In this document: positions 1-31,782 of the stretch, one piece after another
Layout of the letters: every line of letters starts with the position of its first letter
Numbering within the stretch: position 1 is the stretch's first letter
Assembly: GCF_001640805.2 (NCBI RefSeq)
Contig: NC_066837.1
Span: 22,105,804-22,169,803 of the forward strand
Origin: Lates calcarifer
Taxonomy: Eukaryota; Chordata; Actinopteri; Centropomidae
Direction of reading: 5' to 3'
Length of the DNA stretch: 64,000 nucleotides
Made by a program: the position numbers and the translations under genes
The notes under the pieces: generated by a model
Seen by the model: the letters and a program-made list of their open reading frames with translations, nothing else
Told to the model about the DNA's origin: nothing
The model's database searches: none

Positions 1-469
1 TTATGACTGTGTTTATTTTGCTTTTGTGTCTGTTGGCTAAATACATGCAGCTCAGCTTGAGGGTTTGCGGAAAGCCAAGGTTTCCGTTGGTTGGATGAGG
101 AGGCTACTTTTAGCTTCAGTTATTACTCCCTGTGCCCCAGCTGGTTCAGACTGAGGGCTACGTTTTCACAATGCTCCTCAAGCCTCTGACTGTCCTTTAA
201 ACGACTCTGATTATTTTGAAAGATAAAAACATCTATCAATCTTTCATTTTACTGTGAAATGTCCCATTAGGGTTAGAGGAGAAGTTTCTAATTATATGTT
301 TTGTCAGAGAATGGAATGTGAGTTCTATGGCTTTGTGTGATTTTTGGGATTTTTGCGGTAACATGTGCATATTTATTTATGGGGCTTCTACTTGACATGT
401 ATGTTCTCTGTTTTCTGTGCTGCTGTACTTCTCTTTACCTGGTGTCCCTCATTCTCCATTTTTCTCCAG
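1..469. other. loxl4 5' intron or upstream sequence
   Basis: AT-rich sequence ending in a pyrimidine tract and CAG at 467-469, the acceptor of the first coding exon of loxl4. No other gene is visible. The 5' UTR exon of loxl4 is not identifiable and may lie outside the window. Confidence 0.6.
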
Positions 470-470
470 G

Positions 471-17175
<16,705 letters not shown>

Positions 17176-18100
17176 ATTAAAGAACACGCAAACATAAGGA
17201 CAAAACAACTGTACAACTCCTCACCACACCTCAACATGTCAGGGAAAGGAGGGTGAATGACAATGACATGCCAGTAAATACAAAGATGAGGGTCAGGGGG
17301 AGGAGGGTGGGAAACTGGGATGGTATGGGAGGGACTTCATGCAAAAATGACTAATTAGCATCCAGTGACCAATTGCCATCAGTAGTGACTGTTCCTGTTA
17401 GAAAGTCAAAGAGATAGAAGAAGAAATTTGGAAAGAGGGAGAGACCAAACTAGGCCTGTCACAAGTCTCATGTCACCATGATAGAACGTAGAGTAGTTTA
17501 CAATTTTACAAAACCTTGCCTTGAATTTTTAAAATCAAATTTAATTCCCTTGATCAAAACATAACCGCATTTAACAAAGTAATGACATGAAGGCACGTGA
17601 GTACAATGCATCCTTTACTTTTACAGTACATCACCAGGCATTTGTCCGTATAATATCAAAACAGGTAACAGACCATCAACAAAACTCTGTATATGCCTCA
17701 TGTGCTTTCACTGTTCACATTACAAAATACAGTATTTACTGTTACAACTGTGTGGTTTTTGGTTTTGAATGAGATTTTTTTATTTCATGGTGCTATTTTG
17801 CCTTATTTGAATAAATATTGTAATGTATTGCAAATGTATTGTCATGTACAGTTTTATATTACCTCTCTGGAATATTGTTCTTTAGGTCTCTAATTTATGC
17901 AGAATTTTAATGTACTTTTGAGTTGAACCTTGTCCCTGTGTGGCTGTGTTTTGTATTGTTAATTTTATTATGATAAGTATTTTCATTTGTTTGTTCTTTA
18001 CCTGTTTAACATCGGTAACATCAGATGAGATCTGGTTGTACCACGGTATTGCGCTTTTAACAGTACTTGGTAATGGTAGAGAAAGAATAAACGTCAGATT
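17176..18100 (+). other. loxl4: loxl4 3' UTR with two candidate polyadenylation signals
   Basis: Sequence after the loxl4 TGA. AATAAA hexamers occur at 17810-17815 and 18086-18091, so a 3' UTR of roughly 0.65 or 0.9 kb is likely. No downstream GT-rich element was measured. Confidence 0.5.
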
Positions 18101-19101
18101 GACAAACTGTATGGTTATTTGAGACATGGTTATTTGACTGCAGGGTCTTCTAATGCAGAACTAAGATAATGGTTAATGTTACAGTTTCTGCAGAAGATTT
18201 GGGGAATCTTCTAATTTGCTAAAAGAGATTCCTATATTTAATTCATCCTATATATAAAGATAACTAATATAGTGAAGTTACCATTTAACAGCAGTTCAGG
18301 CCGTTCATACAGTGGTTTATGTAAGTCTGATTGTCAGAGCACAACAGCATTTTGATCTTTGTTTCCATCAGCAAACTGAAGAAAGAGTTAAAGAGACTAA
18401 AGTTTCAGCAGCAACTGGGTTTCTCATCTTTTCCCAGGGAGCCTGAGCTAATCTGTGTTTTATGATTCTTTCCAACCTCATTACCACTGATTAACACATA
18501 CAAACACTGGAAACTCTCATAGCTCCCGATTGTTGCATTACATATACTTTGATATATATTCTTTAAAAACATGACATGACTAATTTTTCCCTTATGAGTT
18601 GAAGTGGAATATATTTTTCACATTCTGTAAGTAAAATATGAAATTAAAATCAAATGAGAAATACAAGGAAGTCAATTTGTCCCAGTGATTAAAACGAGAT
18701 CTAACTTCTGTTCAACTTTGGCCACTGCAGCTACAAGTGACAGTTATAGGATAATGCCAAATTTAGCCAAAATGTTTTGCTATTGTAACTGTAGGAGAGT
18801 CACAAAGTCAGCAAACTAAATCAGTAAAGTCAGCAATACAGCAACATTTATCTAAAAGTTAGCTAACATCAAGCTAGTGGTCATACCAAACCAAGTAAAG
18901 TTGTACCAGCAAAACCCTTAGGTATACTGAGGTGAGGAACAGTGTGTTTTATTGTATATGAATTCAACTTTTAATTTCTTTAGAATTAGACTGTCATGTC
19001 TTCTCACAAAATGTATATAGTCTCACTTAAAGTGTGCATCATTATCACAAAACACACACTCTGTTCAGCAGGTGGAAGTTAGCTAGTAGCCAAATCTGGT
19101 A

Positions 19102-19144
<43 letters not shown>

Positions 19145-21640
19145 GCCCCTGTGATGATCAAACTATATGAACGACGGTGATGTAAGTTGTCTTTGCTGAC
19201 AGTGTTTGGTGCTAGGAAACACACCACCCTACCAAACCAGGGTCCTTTATTATGGTGGGACATCAGATTATTCCTTCATTTGGACCATACCTCACATTTC
19301 ATTGCTCCATGACATAACAGGGCTTCTGTGCTGCACATATAGGGCAGAGTTGGCATGTGGAACCACCACTTGCTCAGTAGTGGTTTGTGTTTGTGTTGTT
19401 AATCTAATGATTGTGTGTAAGGCACCCAGTAGGCTGTTCTGCGGTACATCAACTCCTTATGTAGCCACAGCAAAGCATGAGATTATGGGCAGGGTTCAGA
19501 TCTCACACGATGATGGTAAAGAGCAGCTATGGGCTGTATATGCAGTTCAGCTGCAAGAACAACAGCACGCAGGGAGGTCTGCTTCTGTTCTGGCAGATGC
19601 ACCAAGAAAATTTGTCCATTTGCTTTTATTCCGCAGTGAAAAGTCATGTAAATAGGTTATGGAGGTCACATGTGTACTGAAACCAGCAGAGGCCTACCAG
19701 AGCTCTTCAATGGCAGAAGACATCAAGTGTGTACCAGCAGGCATCAAAAAAACTAAAACATACAGTATAATACGTCTTCTGATTTTTTAAAACATCCCTA
19801 TTAAATAAAGATGTATGGTAAAAAAAATTTCATTAACTGAAATTGTTTGTTGCTGTGTTTTCTGCCCTTGTGTCCATAAAGACATATGCTGTCAGATGCA
19901 GTTCTTATCAACTTTAGCAAATTTGTGAGAATGTTTGATGTACTGAATACACCAATATCCACTAATCCTATTGCACACAAGCATCTTTGTAAACAAGGAA
20001 TCTCTGTAAAGACATCAGTACCTGCAGAGACTGTATGTGAACTGCATGAATGTGAATTTGTTAGTGCTCATTGTGCATGACTAATTAACCTAAAAACAGA
20101 ACATGTAATGGTGCCTCCGCTGAGGCTGCAGCACTTTAATTAGCCCACTATGAGCCACGTGGCACTGTGTCTCAGTCGCCTTCAGCCACTGATCTGCACA
20201 GTTATACAAACCAGGCTCTGTCCTGGATTTAGACTTGCTTATTTGGCAGCGGTAGAACTGAATATCACACAAAAACTCTGATCAGTTGCAGGCAACATAA
20301 TTATTTCATATGAATGGACATCTTTTCAAACATGTGTGCACCCAGCACGCTGTTGTTAACATTTGTTACCATATACACAGCTAACTGCCTGGCCAAAAAC
20401 AGCACATTTTCACGTTTTACCTTGATATAAAGTTCAATAACTGAGAATATAAATGGCAAATTTGCAACTCTTTCTCCTTGCCTGGAGGATGGGACTTAAT
20501 TATTGGCTGAGGAGGTGCAGGAGATGCGGTGCCACGTGGTCTGTGGTCAGCTGGGTGAAGCCTCAGAAGAGGCAGCGGCCTGCAGCTGTCAAAAACGTCA
20601 CCTGAACCTGGATGTGTGCGTCTGAGAAAGCTGGTAGTGAATTATGAAAGTTGGTTCTGAATTCAAAAACTGAATTTGGATAAAAATCAAATTAAATAAA
20701 CACTGCTGCAAGTCAAAAATCTCATCTTTCCAGGAATAAAGAAAAACAGCCTGTTGAGACTGACCACCACAATGTTTTTTATCTGAGACAGTTTGAAAGA
20801 GTTGTGGTAAACCCCAGTGTCAGACAACTTCCTCAACCAGTAGATCATGTAATACTTCAAGTGAAGTGAAAACATCACTAAAATGGGGGATGAAATTGAA
20901 CTTTTTTATGATTATTTATTTAACAACTTACTGTATTTTACTAATACAAATTAAAATGCTTACAGCTGTTATACATATCTGCTTAACAGATTCACTCAAG
21001 TTTTCAGACCCTGGATCTGTGACTGTGCAGCTATTTGAAGACCCCATACAACATTTTTAGGATTTAGTTTTCAAATATACTAGCTACAAATACTGTAATA
21101 ATGATGGTCTGAAATGTCTGAAAATACAATCTGTAATGGACTTTAAGGGTAAACTGGGAGGTCCACTGAGTCATCAGCCAAATACAAGATTACTGTTGCT
21201 GCTTTTGGATATGGACAAGCAGGGGATAATGGGACACTCCTCCAAGGTCTCAGTGTTCACTATATGTCCACTGACTTAAAATACTCACCACTTTCTTAAT
21301 CCTAACTGGCTAGAAAGATGGTGACAAGCATCTCCGTCCAGGAAACGTTAACTCTGTAACAACAGATGAAAACCAGATTATCATCATCACCATCATCAAT
21401 TCTCTTCTTCTCACAAAAGAATCCTCTCATTGAAAATATTTAGACAGGCACAGAACACAGTTCAACACAGACCTGACATGAAGGTTTAAAAATAAGGTAA
21501 AACTTTAATAAAAGCCTTAAACTGTAAACAACGACACAACATTTAATTCAACCCATTAAAACAGAATCAAATTTCAACAATGTCTTCATATACAACAATG
21601 ATCTTTAACAGAAAACCTCCTGCCCTTAGATTTACAGGTG
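18101..21640. other. Intergenic DNA between loxl4 and r3hcc1l (convergent 3' ends)
   Basis: AT-rich sequence with no supportable gene. An (AAT)n microsatellite lies near 19101-19143. The longest ORF (19206-19655, +, 149 aa) shows no recognisable domain and no flanking splice logic. Confidence 0.6.
19101..19143 (+). repeat. (AAT)n microsatellite
   Basis: Uninterrupted AAT trinucleotide repeat of about 13 units. Confidence 0.95.
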
Positions 21641-21642
21641 GA

Positions 21643-21648
21643 TTTATT
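21643..21648 (-). promoter_or_regulatory. r3hcc1l: Candidate polyadenylation signal of r3hcc1l
   Basis: AATAAA on the minus strand about 435 nt past the r3hcc1l stop codon. Assigned by position only. Confidence 0.35.
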
Positions 21649-22082
21649 TGGGTCATTTTAAAAACATTTTTAAAAATCCATATAATGACAAAAATGAGGC
21701 TTACACAGAAAATAATCCTTTCAGCGAATTACAAATTACAAATGATTAGACTCAGTGCTCCAGTACAGACCTTTGTTACAGTGTTACAGATATGAAAGCA
21801 AGGTGAGAGAGATGAGAGAAGAGTCCCTGAACGAAGACAGTAAGAAGATAAAGGAGAGGGTAGTAGGATGCTCTCATCTGAGGTAACACTGAAGGGTAAC
21901 AGACAGTGGCAGGAAGAAAGGAAAATTGGTGGGAATCCATTTCTGGGAAGTACGGTGGTAAGGTGGTGTGGCTAGTTGAGAAAAACAACAGAAGAAACAG
22001 AGTAGTCTTTAGCCTCTGCTGAATCAAGGAATCTAAAAAAAAGAAGAAGAAAAAACAGTCGGGGGGGTTGTTTTTTGTCCAG

Positions 22083-24782
<2,700 letters not shown>

Positions 24783-24807
24783 TATTAAATTATGTTGTTA
24801 GAGCACC

Positions 24808-25181
24808 TGCTAACAGCAGAGAAATATAACAAAAAGACGTAATATGATGTATTAAATCTTTCTTACGTGTGTTTAATGAAAATACTAATTCATTTATATT
24901 CAAACAACTTGAACTAGCTTACGTACTTTGCTAGAATGGTCTAAAATTTAAACAAGTAGCATTCAAACCAGTGCACTATATTGAAGTTAGCTACAGTTAG
25001 CAAACCGAATTAGCTGATAAGCTAAACTTCCTCTCACTGAGGCTACAATAACCATTTATTAAAGGCACAAAATATTAAGCTAATAACGACTCACATTTAA
25101 GTATCGTTTTATTCATTTAGTTGTCATTCGGACGATATTTACCACCATTTCCTAGAATTGTCGCTGCTCTCTCAGCTTACC
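24808..25181 (-). other. r3hcc1l: r3hcc1l 5' UTR intron
   Basis: Minus-strand donor CACAG|gtaagc with exon 1 ending at 25181, and an acceptor TTAGCAG near 24809-24815. This leaves about 25 nt of leader before the ATG at 24782. Confidence 0.55.
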
Positions 25182-25260
25182 TGTGTTTGGTTTGTTTAGC
25201 AACAGATTTTCGTCGCACTGCTGACGCCAGCGTAGGGGAACCCACAGCATTCTGGGAGAT
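25181..25260 (-). promoter_or_regulatory. r3hcc1l: r3hcc1l first exon/promoter with a ZNF143-type motif
   Basis: On the minus strand the sequence CTCCCAGAATGC (within 25245-25260) matches the core of the ZNF143/SBS element found at many housekeeping promoters. It lies about 65-80 nt upstream of the first-exon donor. The function is inferred from motif and position. Confidence 0.5.
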
Positions 25261-25494
25261 GGTGTTCTTGCATAGCACTGCAGCGGAGCCAGGCTGCACG
25301 ACGAATGCGTTTGTTTCACGACAAAACATTTCTTTTTCAGCAGAGTATGCACTTACATTGTTGCTCGAGATTTTTTTTTTTACCCCCACAGAAATTATTA
25401 CGGTATTATTTCTGTGCTGTTGCTTAAATGTGTATGAGTAGCTGCGCCTACAAACATAGCAAACATCCGCTTCTCACGGACGCTCAGCGAAACA

Positions 25495-25705
25495 CTGGTC
25501 AACCATTGGTCAATTTTTAATTATTCAGATAACTCTTCGGCGATTGGCCAATCTTCCACACATTACACAAGCTGTTTCGTAAATTTTAAAAGCGTAAGTT
25601 GTGTAAGGTGGGGGATGTCTGTCAAATGATATAATAACGCTACTGATTTCTACTCACATTACTGCAGCGAAGTCAGATCATTTCAATCTCTCTCAGAGCC
25701 CTCAG
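25495..25705 (+). promoter_or_regulatory. crtac1: Likely crtac1 promoter and 5' UTR exon
   Basis: Inverted CCAAT boxes (ATTGG) occur at 25504-25508 and 25543-25547, with a forward CCAAT at 25548-25552. About 150 nt further on, CCCTCAG|gtaagg gives a good donor at 25706. Together these suggest a first non-coding exon ending at 25705 that splices to the acceptor at 26503. The first-exon assignment is an inference. Confidence 0.45.
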
Positions 25706-26512
25706 GTAAGGTGGCATTTCGATAGTTAAGGAATGAAATTCTTGTATGAGAGTGTGCTCAAGAATAAACAGAGATGAGGAATGGTCTGCATGCCTGGGTT
25801 TATTGGGATATTTCATCGTAGTGTGCACGAGTGGCTTCGTGGAGCACATGTAAGCATGATTAGTCATTATCCGTCAATAATAACACTGAACATATCTTAA
25901 GAGAGCGTTAATAACACATATTGTGTATCTGCAAAACTGTACATTTTCTGGATGGTATTCAAAGTCTAAAACTTTTGGTAATCATCTCCAAATGTGTGAC
26001 TGTAGGAAACCATACTTAGATTATTGTCTACTATAAACATCACCCTCCTCCATCCAGTCACCTAACTCTGCCCTTGTGTACACATTTGTTGTTCCAGTAT
26101 GTTTTGTGTTGTGTCTGTTTGTGAACCCCTTTGTAATCCCCAGTCCCGGAATTCTGTGTAGATCATTTAAATAAATTAAGTTGGGGGACTCACAAATACA
26201 CATAATATGTTAAAGATGTGTATATGTATGTACACATACACATGATAGTGACGGTCCTGTGTAAACATAAGTTAACAAATGTGGAGGCTGAGCTTGCACT
26301 TTTGAATGAAATGTTCTTATAGTACCTGTGAGGTAGGTATGTTATTGCTTTACTTGAAGATGCAGTATACTGTCTATTATGTGGTGAACACACAGTGTCT
26401 CTATGCTTTGTTAAATTAAATTTGCTATTACCAAAGACTTGTGTGTGATCTACATCTTGACTTGAAATGCATAACCCACACCCCTGCTCTGTGTCCCTGT
26501 CAGGTTGCAGTA

Positions 26513-29500
26513 ATGCAGGGTTCAGGTCTGCTGCTCCTCCTGTTGGTCAGTCTCTGGCATCAGTCTCACGTCCAGAGCAATGAGCCCATGCTCCAGGTTG
26601 TAACACAGACCATGCTTCCTCCTGACAGTCTGCACAATCCCACACAGCTCAACTATGGGATGGCTGTGACAGACGTGGATGGTGATGGAGACCTGGAGGT
26701 GGTGGTGGCAGGGTGAGGGGCAGATAGCGTGACAACATGCAGCTATAAGTTTGTTTCCTAGTGCAGAAATCCTTATGAATATGTGTGTTCAGAACAAATC
26801 TAAGTGATGTTCTCCTTCAGGTACAATGGGCCCAACCTGGTGCTGAAGTACAATCACACTGAAAAGAGGCTGGTAAACATTGCCATTGATGACAGTAACT
26901 CTCCATATTATGCCCTGAGGGACCGAGCAGGTAATGCTATTGGAGTAACTGCCTGTGATGTGGATGGAGACGGACGTGAGGAGATCTACTTCCTCAACAC
27001 AAACAATGCCTACTCTGGTAAAGAGTGCACTGTCAAGATCACTCATCAAAAATGCTAAATGCAGGGCCCCAGCAAGTCATTTTAGCTGTATAAATTTCAT
27101 CATGATGACATACTGACTATTCTGTTCTTATGCAGGACGGGCAACTTATTCAGACAAGCTCTTCAAGTTTCGTAATGGCCGCTTTGAGGATCTTCTGAGT
27201 GATGAACTCAATGTGCGTCGTGGCGTCGCTAATCGCATGGCGGGGCGTTCTGTGGCATGTATCGACAGAAAGGTCAGTAAACCTTAAGTCCTGCGATTTG
27301 ATTCTTCATATTTCACCCCGTGTATTTCCTCTTTTTCCTGCCCTCTTCTCAGTAAATCACAGTCCCTTCCCCTCACTTCTCTTCCCTCTTGGTGCCCTGC
27401 AGGGAACTGGCCGTTACTCAGTGTACGTGGCCAACTACGCCAGCGGTAACATCGGCCCCCATGCTCTCTTAGAAATGGATGAGGCTGCCAGCGATGTGAG
27501 CAGGGGCATCATCGCTCTGTCTGATGTGGCTGCTGAGGCCAGAGTCAACAAACTCACAGGTCAGGAGGAGATAAGCGAAGAGAGAAGTGAAGCGTGTGAT
27601 GGTTTGAAGTTGGCTTATTTACAGTGTGCTTATTGCCCAGGTGGTCGCGGTGTGGTGGTTGGACCGATTCTGAGCGAGGCCAGGTCTGACATTTTCTGTG
27701 ACAACGAGAACGGACCCAACTTCTTGTTTAAGAATAATGGAGATGGGACTTTTGTTGACATGGCCAGAAAGGCAGGTGAGTATGGAACAGGGAGGGAAGA
27801 ACATGAAAGTACAAATGGTAGGAGTAGAAATACTTGTAATTAACTTACCTACTGGTACTCAACCTTTACTTAACTTTTTTGATTGTTTGTTTGTTTAAAG
27901 AACAGTTCTACAATATGCTTTAAATTAAATGCCAACACGAGAGAGTCTCAGCAAGAAAAGAGAACAAAAATGCTCTCCAAAATGAGAAATGTTACTTTAA
28001 AAGTCTTGCAGAAGAACAAAGTGTTATTCAAATATTTAGATTATTTCTCTGGAAACGTAGTTTAATAGGGGAGAATAGGTGTGCGCCACTATCTGCCACA
28101 GTGTCTTCTTTAATACCACCACTAGATGTCACCAAAGACATGAAATCTTTATAAAAAAAAGAATTCTTATAGATATACACAGTATGTATGATTTTTCCAG
28201 CTCTAGCCATTGCTTTAACTCTGTGTCTATATCTAAAGGTGTGGAGGACCAGTACCAGCATGGCAGAGGACTGGCACTAGCCGACTTCAATGGCGATGGA
28301 AAGACAGACATTGTCTATGGCAACTGGAACGGCCCACACAGACTTTACCTGCAGGGCAGTGACTCTAAATTTCAGGTAAGGAACAGGATGGTAGAGGAAA
28401 AAATATCAGATAAAAGTCTGTGAAATGGAGAGATTTTGACAAAACAGGATTTTAAAAACTATTTCTTCTCATGTGCAGAACATTGCTACTGGAGGATTTG
28501 CCACCCCCTCCCCTATCCGCACAGTCATCGCTGCTGACTTTGATAATGACAGAGAGCTGGAGGTGTTTTTCAACAATATTGCTTACAGAGGAGCCTCCCC
28601 TAACAGACTGTTCAGGTAAGATTTAATTAAAAGTTAGAAAGAAATACTTGCAGTAACACACATTACGGATCAATATTTGAATTATTAGCTATTTTTTAAT
28701 TTCTTTGTTTGCAGGGTGTCAAGGAGAGCTGATGAAGACCCACTGATCCAGGAGCTTAATGTGGGAGATGCTGCAGAGCCACAGGGGAGAGGAACAGGTC
28801 AGTTAGCTCTAAACTCAGAGCACAGGACACTGGACAGCACATTCTCATCAGTTTTATTCTAAACATGTTGTAACCTAGAAGGAATATGTGATGTCTTTGC
28901 TTCCTCTCTCCTTGGATGAGATTTACAGAGACAAAGCTGTCAGATAAACAGCACAGTGAAGTTGTTATGTAGGTCAGGTCAGTGAAAGCTCTGTCTGTGT
29001 TGGACAGGTGGTACTGTGACAGACTTGGATGGGGACGGACAGCTGGATCTGCTGCTGGCACATGGAGAGAGCGCTCAGCAGCCAATCTCTGTCTTCAAGG
29101 TCACAAAGGTGCGTGTGCACGTTTGTGTTTGTGTGTCTCTGTTTTTGTTGAAGATATTGTGGTTCTGATTATCTACAATCTGTCGTCCTTGTCGTCAGGG
29201 CGCGTCCAATAAGTGGCTGCGGGTTATCCCTCGCACACAGTTTGGCTCTTTTGCCCGTGGTGCCAAGGTAACAGCTTTCACCAATCAGAGTGGAGCTCAC
29301 ACACGCATCATTGATGGAGGCTCTGGGTACCTGTGTGAGATGGAGCCTGTCGCCCACTTTGGTTTAGGTAACTATTTCTTTATTATGTACATCACAGACA
29401 CTGAAAAACACATATATAAGGTCAAAGACAGTATACTTATCGATTATTTTTTATCACCTGTAATAAACCTAATTCAGAACGATTTAAATTCATGTGATGC

Positions 29501-30401
29501 TCAGTAATTTTTCTACCCATGACCCCAGGAAATGATGAGGTGAAGGTGCTTGAGGTCTCCTGGCCAGATGGCAGCTCTGTCACTCGAACCCTTCAGCCTG
29601 GTGAAATGAACACAGTGGTGGAAGTAGCCTATCCCAGTGGAGGGGAGATGTCTGTGCTAGCCAATGACACGCAGGTATGCGATACGAATCCACAGCATGA
29701 ACTATGAACACGGGTAATGTTCCAGTCAGCCAGCTTCTTATTGTGGCCTTGTTAACTTATCCAATCATCACAGTCAGTCTCTTGTCTTTTTCTCTCACTT
29801 CCAACTTCAGTTCAATAAGATGCAATTTACAACACAATATTAACATAGGACAGTGCTGTACAAAAACAACTCATTGATCGTCCTTTGTCTGCCTGTATTT
29901 TCAAATATTTACTTTCTTTTTTTCAGTGTGGTAAAGGCTTTACTGTCAAGATTGGCCGCTGTGCAGGTAGGCAGTTTTTTTAAGAGCCTAAAGGGAGCTA
30001 TTTGTAAGTTTTACACAGCCACTTTAGCATTCACAGCTGTTTAGTTTCCAGACAAGAAGAAACGAAACAACAGGAATGTAGTGGCTCTAGTACTGGTACT
30101 TTGCTCCTACATGTTAGCATGCTACACAACTAGCTCCTGTCACATCACTTTCCGATAGCAACTCACTGTAGGCCCTCAAGAAGTAGCGCTGCTCAAAGGG
30201 TGTATTCTAAATGCTACAATGTGACAGAAGCTCTTGGCAAGCGACCATCACTACCACCTGCTTTTAGCAAGAAACTATGTTCCACAGCAGAGAAAACTTA
30301 CAAATAGCCCCTTTAAAGATGAATTAAACAATTTGATATCAAATATTAATTTGTTTTGTTTTAATGTTCTTTTAATTTTCATTTTTTTTACAGGTCTTTG
30401 A
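26513..30401 (+). CDS. crtac1: Cartilage acidic protein 1 (short form without EGF-like tail)
   Basis: Secreted FG-GAP/VCBS-repeat glycoprotein of extracellular matrix. Coding exons: 26513-26712, 26821-27017, 27136-27272, 27403-27559, 27641-27775, 28239-28375, 28479-28615, 28715-28797, 29008-29108, 29199-29367, 29529-29674, 29927-29966, 30394-30401. All junctions are in phase, giving 548 aa. A signal peptide (LLLLLLVSL) is followed by calcium-binding DxDGDG loops (VDGDGDLE, DVDGDGREE, DFNGDGK, DLDGDGQ) and a C-terminal ASPIC/UnbV domain at about residues 428-533. In human CRTAC1 an EGF-like calcium-binding domain follows. Here the Cys-Gly start of that region (CGKGFT...GRC) ends after three more residues. 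If the last intron is retained, translation stops near 29982 instead. The ATG lies shortly after the acceptor at 26503. Confidence 0.93.
29989..30315. mobile_element. MITE with terminal inverted repeats in the last crtac1 intron
   Basis: TAAAGGGAGCTATTTGTAAG at 29989-30008 pairs with the reverse complement of 30297-30315, with a one-base length difference. Both arms extend to TTTT. The element is about 327 bp, has no ORF, and has TA next to both ends. It begins 23 nt after the donor of exon 12 and fills most of the intron's 5' half. Confidence 0.8.
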
Positions 30402-30643
30402 AGATAATCAAATGAAATGCGACAAATTTTGCTTTGGAAAAAATAATATTACAGATAATGGTTTAAAAATACTTTTCTTTTTGTCTGTGCTTTAAGACAG
30501 GGGCCTTCTTATTTTCTTTACTCTATGAGTAGTTTTAATATTTTTGTGTTTCTTTTTTTTCTCCAACAATTCATATACTCTTCACATTTTTACTGTTCTT
30601 GTTGGGTTATGTTTGTTTTTTATGTGCCATGACAAACTCACTT

Positions 30644-30649
30644 AATAAA
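30644..30649 (+). promoter_or_regulatory. crtac1: Candidate polyadenylation signal of crtac1
   Basis: AATAAA about 245 nt after the stop codon in an AT-rich 3' UTR. It fits a short transcript without further coding exons. Confidence 0.55.
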
Positions 30650-31776
30650 CTGCTACAAATGAATATTTTGGGTGAGTCAGAATATTATTTCATACATACA
30701 AAAAAGTTATATCCATCTTCAGTGCTTAAATCTTGCATACAACCTCACCACTCCATTTATTTTTACTGACAAATGAAAGCAAGTGCTGCTTGCGTGTTGG
30801 GTTTATCAGCAGAAAGAGAACTAGCATGAGCAAGGCCTAAATTCTGACTATGGAAAGATACTGAGTTCCTTTATTATTATTCAAAAAAAATTCCTCTGTG
30901 TTGTCTAAAGCTTATGTCTGCCCTTTCTTCTTTTCCTCCACCATTTTCCTTGTTCTCCCCTGTTCTGTCCCTTTATCTATGCAGCCTTGGCACCATTTTA
31001 CAGTGGCGTCCACTCTGCTTCAGTCTCCGCATTTGAAGCCTCCCGTCTTAAGACAGTTTTACTACAGTGTGTCTTGGTGATGTCTGCACTGGCAGATCTC
31101 AGGGGTTGGTAGTTGTCAGGGTAACAATGGCACAGTAAGAAAGCCGTTAACCAGTACTGCATGCCTGCACCGAACATCTGCTAAAAGACTTGATTTCTTG
31201 TGACCATGTGTCCATCTGGATACACTATTTGATCATATCCCAGTGTCTGGATGTCCTGCAGGCTGGACATTTCCTGTTTGCTTTGGTGGACAGTGTGCAT
31301 GCTGTAGTCCCTGCAAGCTGTAAGTGAGGACTGAAAAACTGGGATCAGTATCATGCCCTTTACCCAGCAGGAAGTACTGGAGTGTCATATAACCAGTCGA
31401 GCATGCATGCAAACATGAGGTACTTTGCCTGACCGAAGCTTGTTGTAACATCGAATTACTACGATTTTCTGATGTTTTCAGTGCATGCAATGGGTTTGAA
31501 TTGTTTTCATCAATTTGTACTACAGGCTATTTTCGCTGCTGGTCTTGCCACTGCTTACATAAACAATGGCTGTGTTCTGTTCAAATGTCCCAGTAAGACA
31601 TGACAGTGTGACTGTGAGGCATGTACAATACCAGGACCCTGAAACTGAGGCAGTCATTTTATTTACACCTGTGCTTTTCCTGCTGCAACAAGTCAGATTG
31701 TCTGCCATTCTATTTTGTATGTTTCCAGTGGAATAATGAAGAAAGATGAGCTCTGTGCAGCTGTGATGAAACAGTA
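30650..31776. other. Intergenic DNA between crtac1 and golga7b (convergent)
   Basis: No exon is recognisable. In particular, no EGF-like exon that could extend crtac1 is visible. A copy of repeat family R3 lies at about 31590-31695. Confidence 0.6.
31590..31695 (+). repeat. Interspersed repeat family R3, copy 1
   Basis: Shares ATGACAGTGTGACTGTGAG, ATACCAGGACCCTGAAACYRA and TTTACACCTGTGCTTTTCC-TGCTG blocks with 35545-35660. Non-coding. Confidence 0.7.
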
Positions 31777-31782
31777 TTTATT
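31777..31782 (-). promoter_or_regulatory. golga7b: Candidate polyadenylation signal of golga7b
   Basis: AATAAA on the minus strand, which implies a 3' UTR of about 1.1 kb (31.8-32.9 kb). Positional assignment only. Confidence 0.35.

Noticed and set aside
417..470. Upstream in-frame ATG for loxl4 at 417
   Set aside because: The acceptor CAG at 467-469 places 417-469 in the intron. The ATG at 471 gives a clean signal peptide.
19206..19655. 149-aa ORF on the plus strand between loxl4 and r3hcc1l
   Set aside because: No recognisable domain, Cys/Val-rich AT-type composition, no splice or regulatory context. Most likely chance.
30402..31780. Search for EGF-like exons extending crtac1
   Set aside because: No Cys spacing of an EGF-like calcium-binding module was seen in any plus-strand frame, and a polyadenylation signal lies at 30644.
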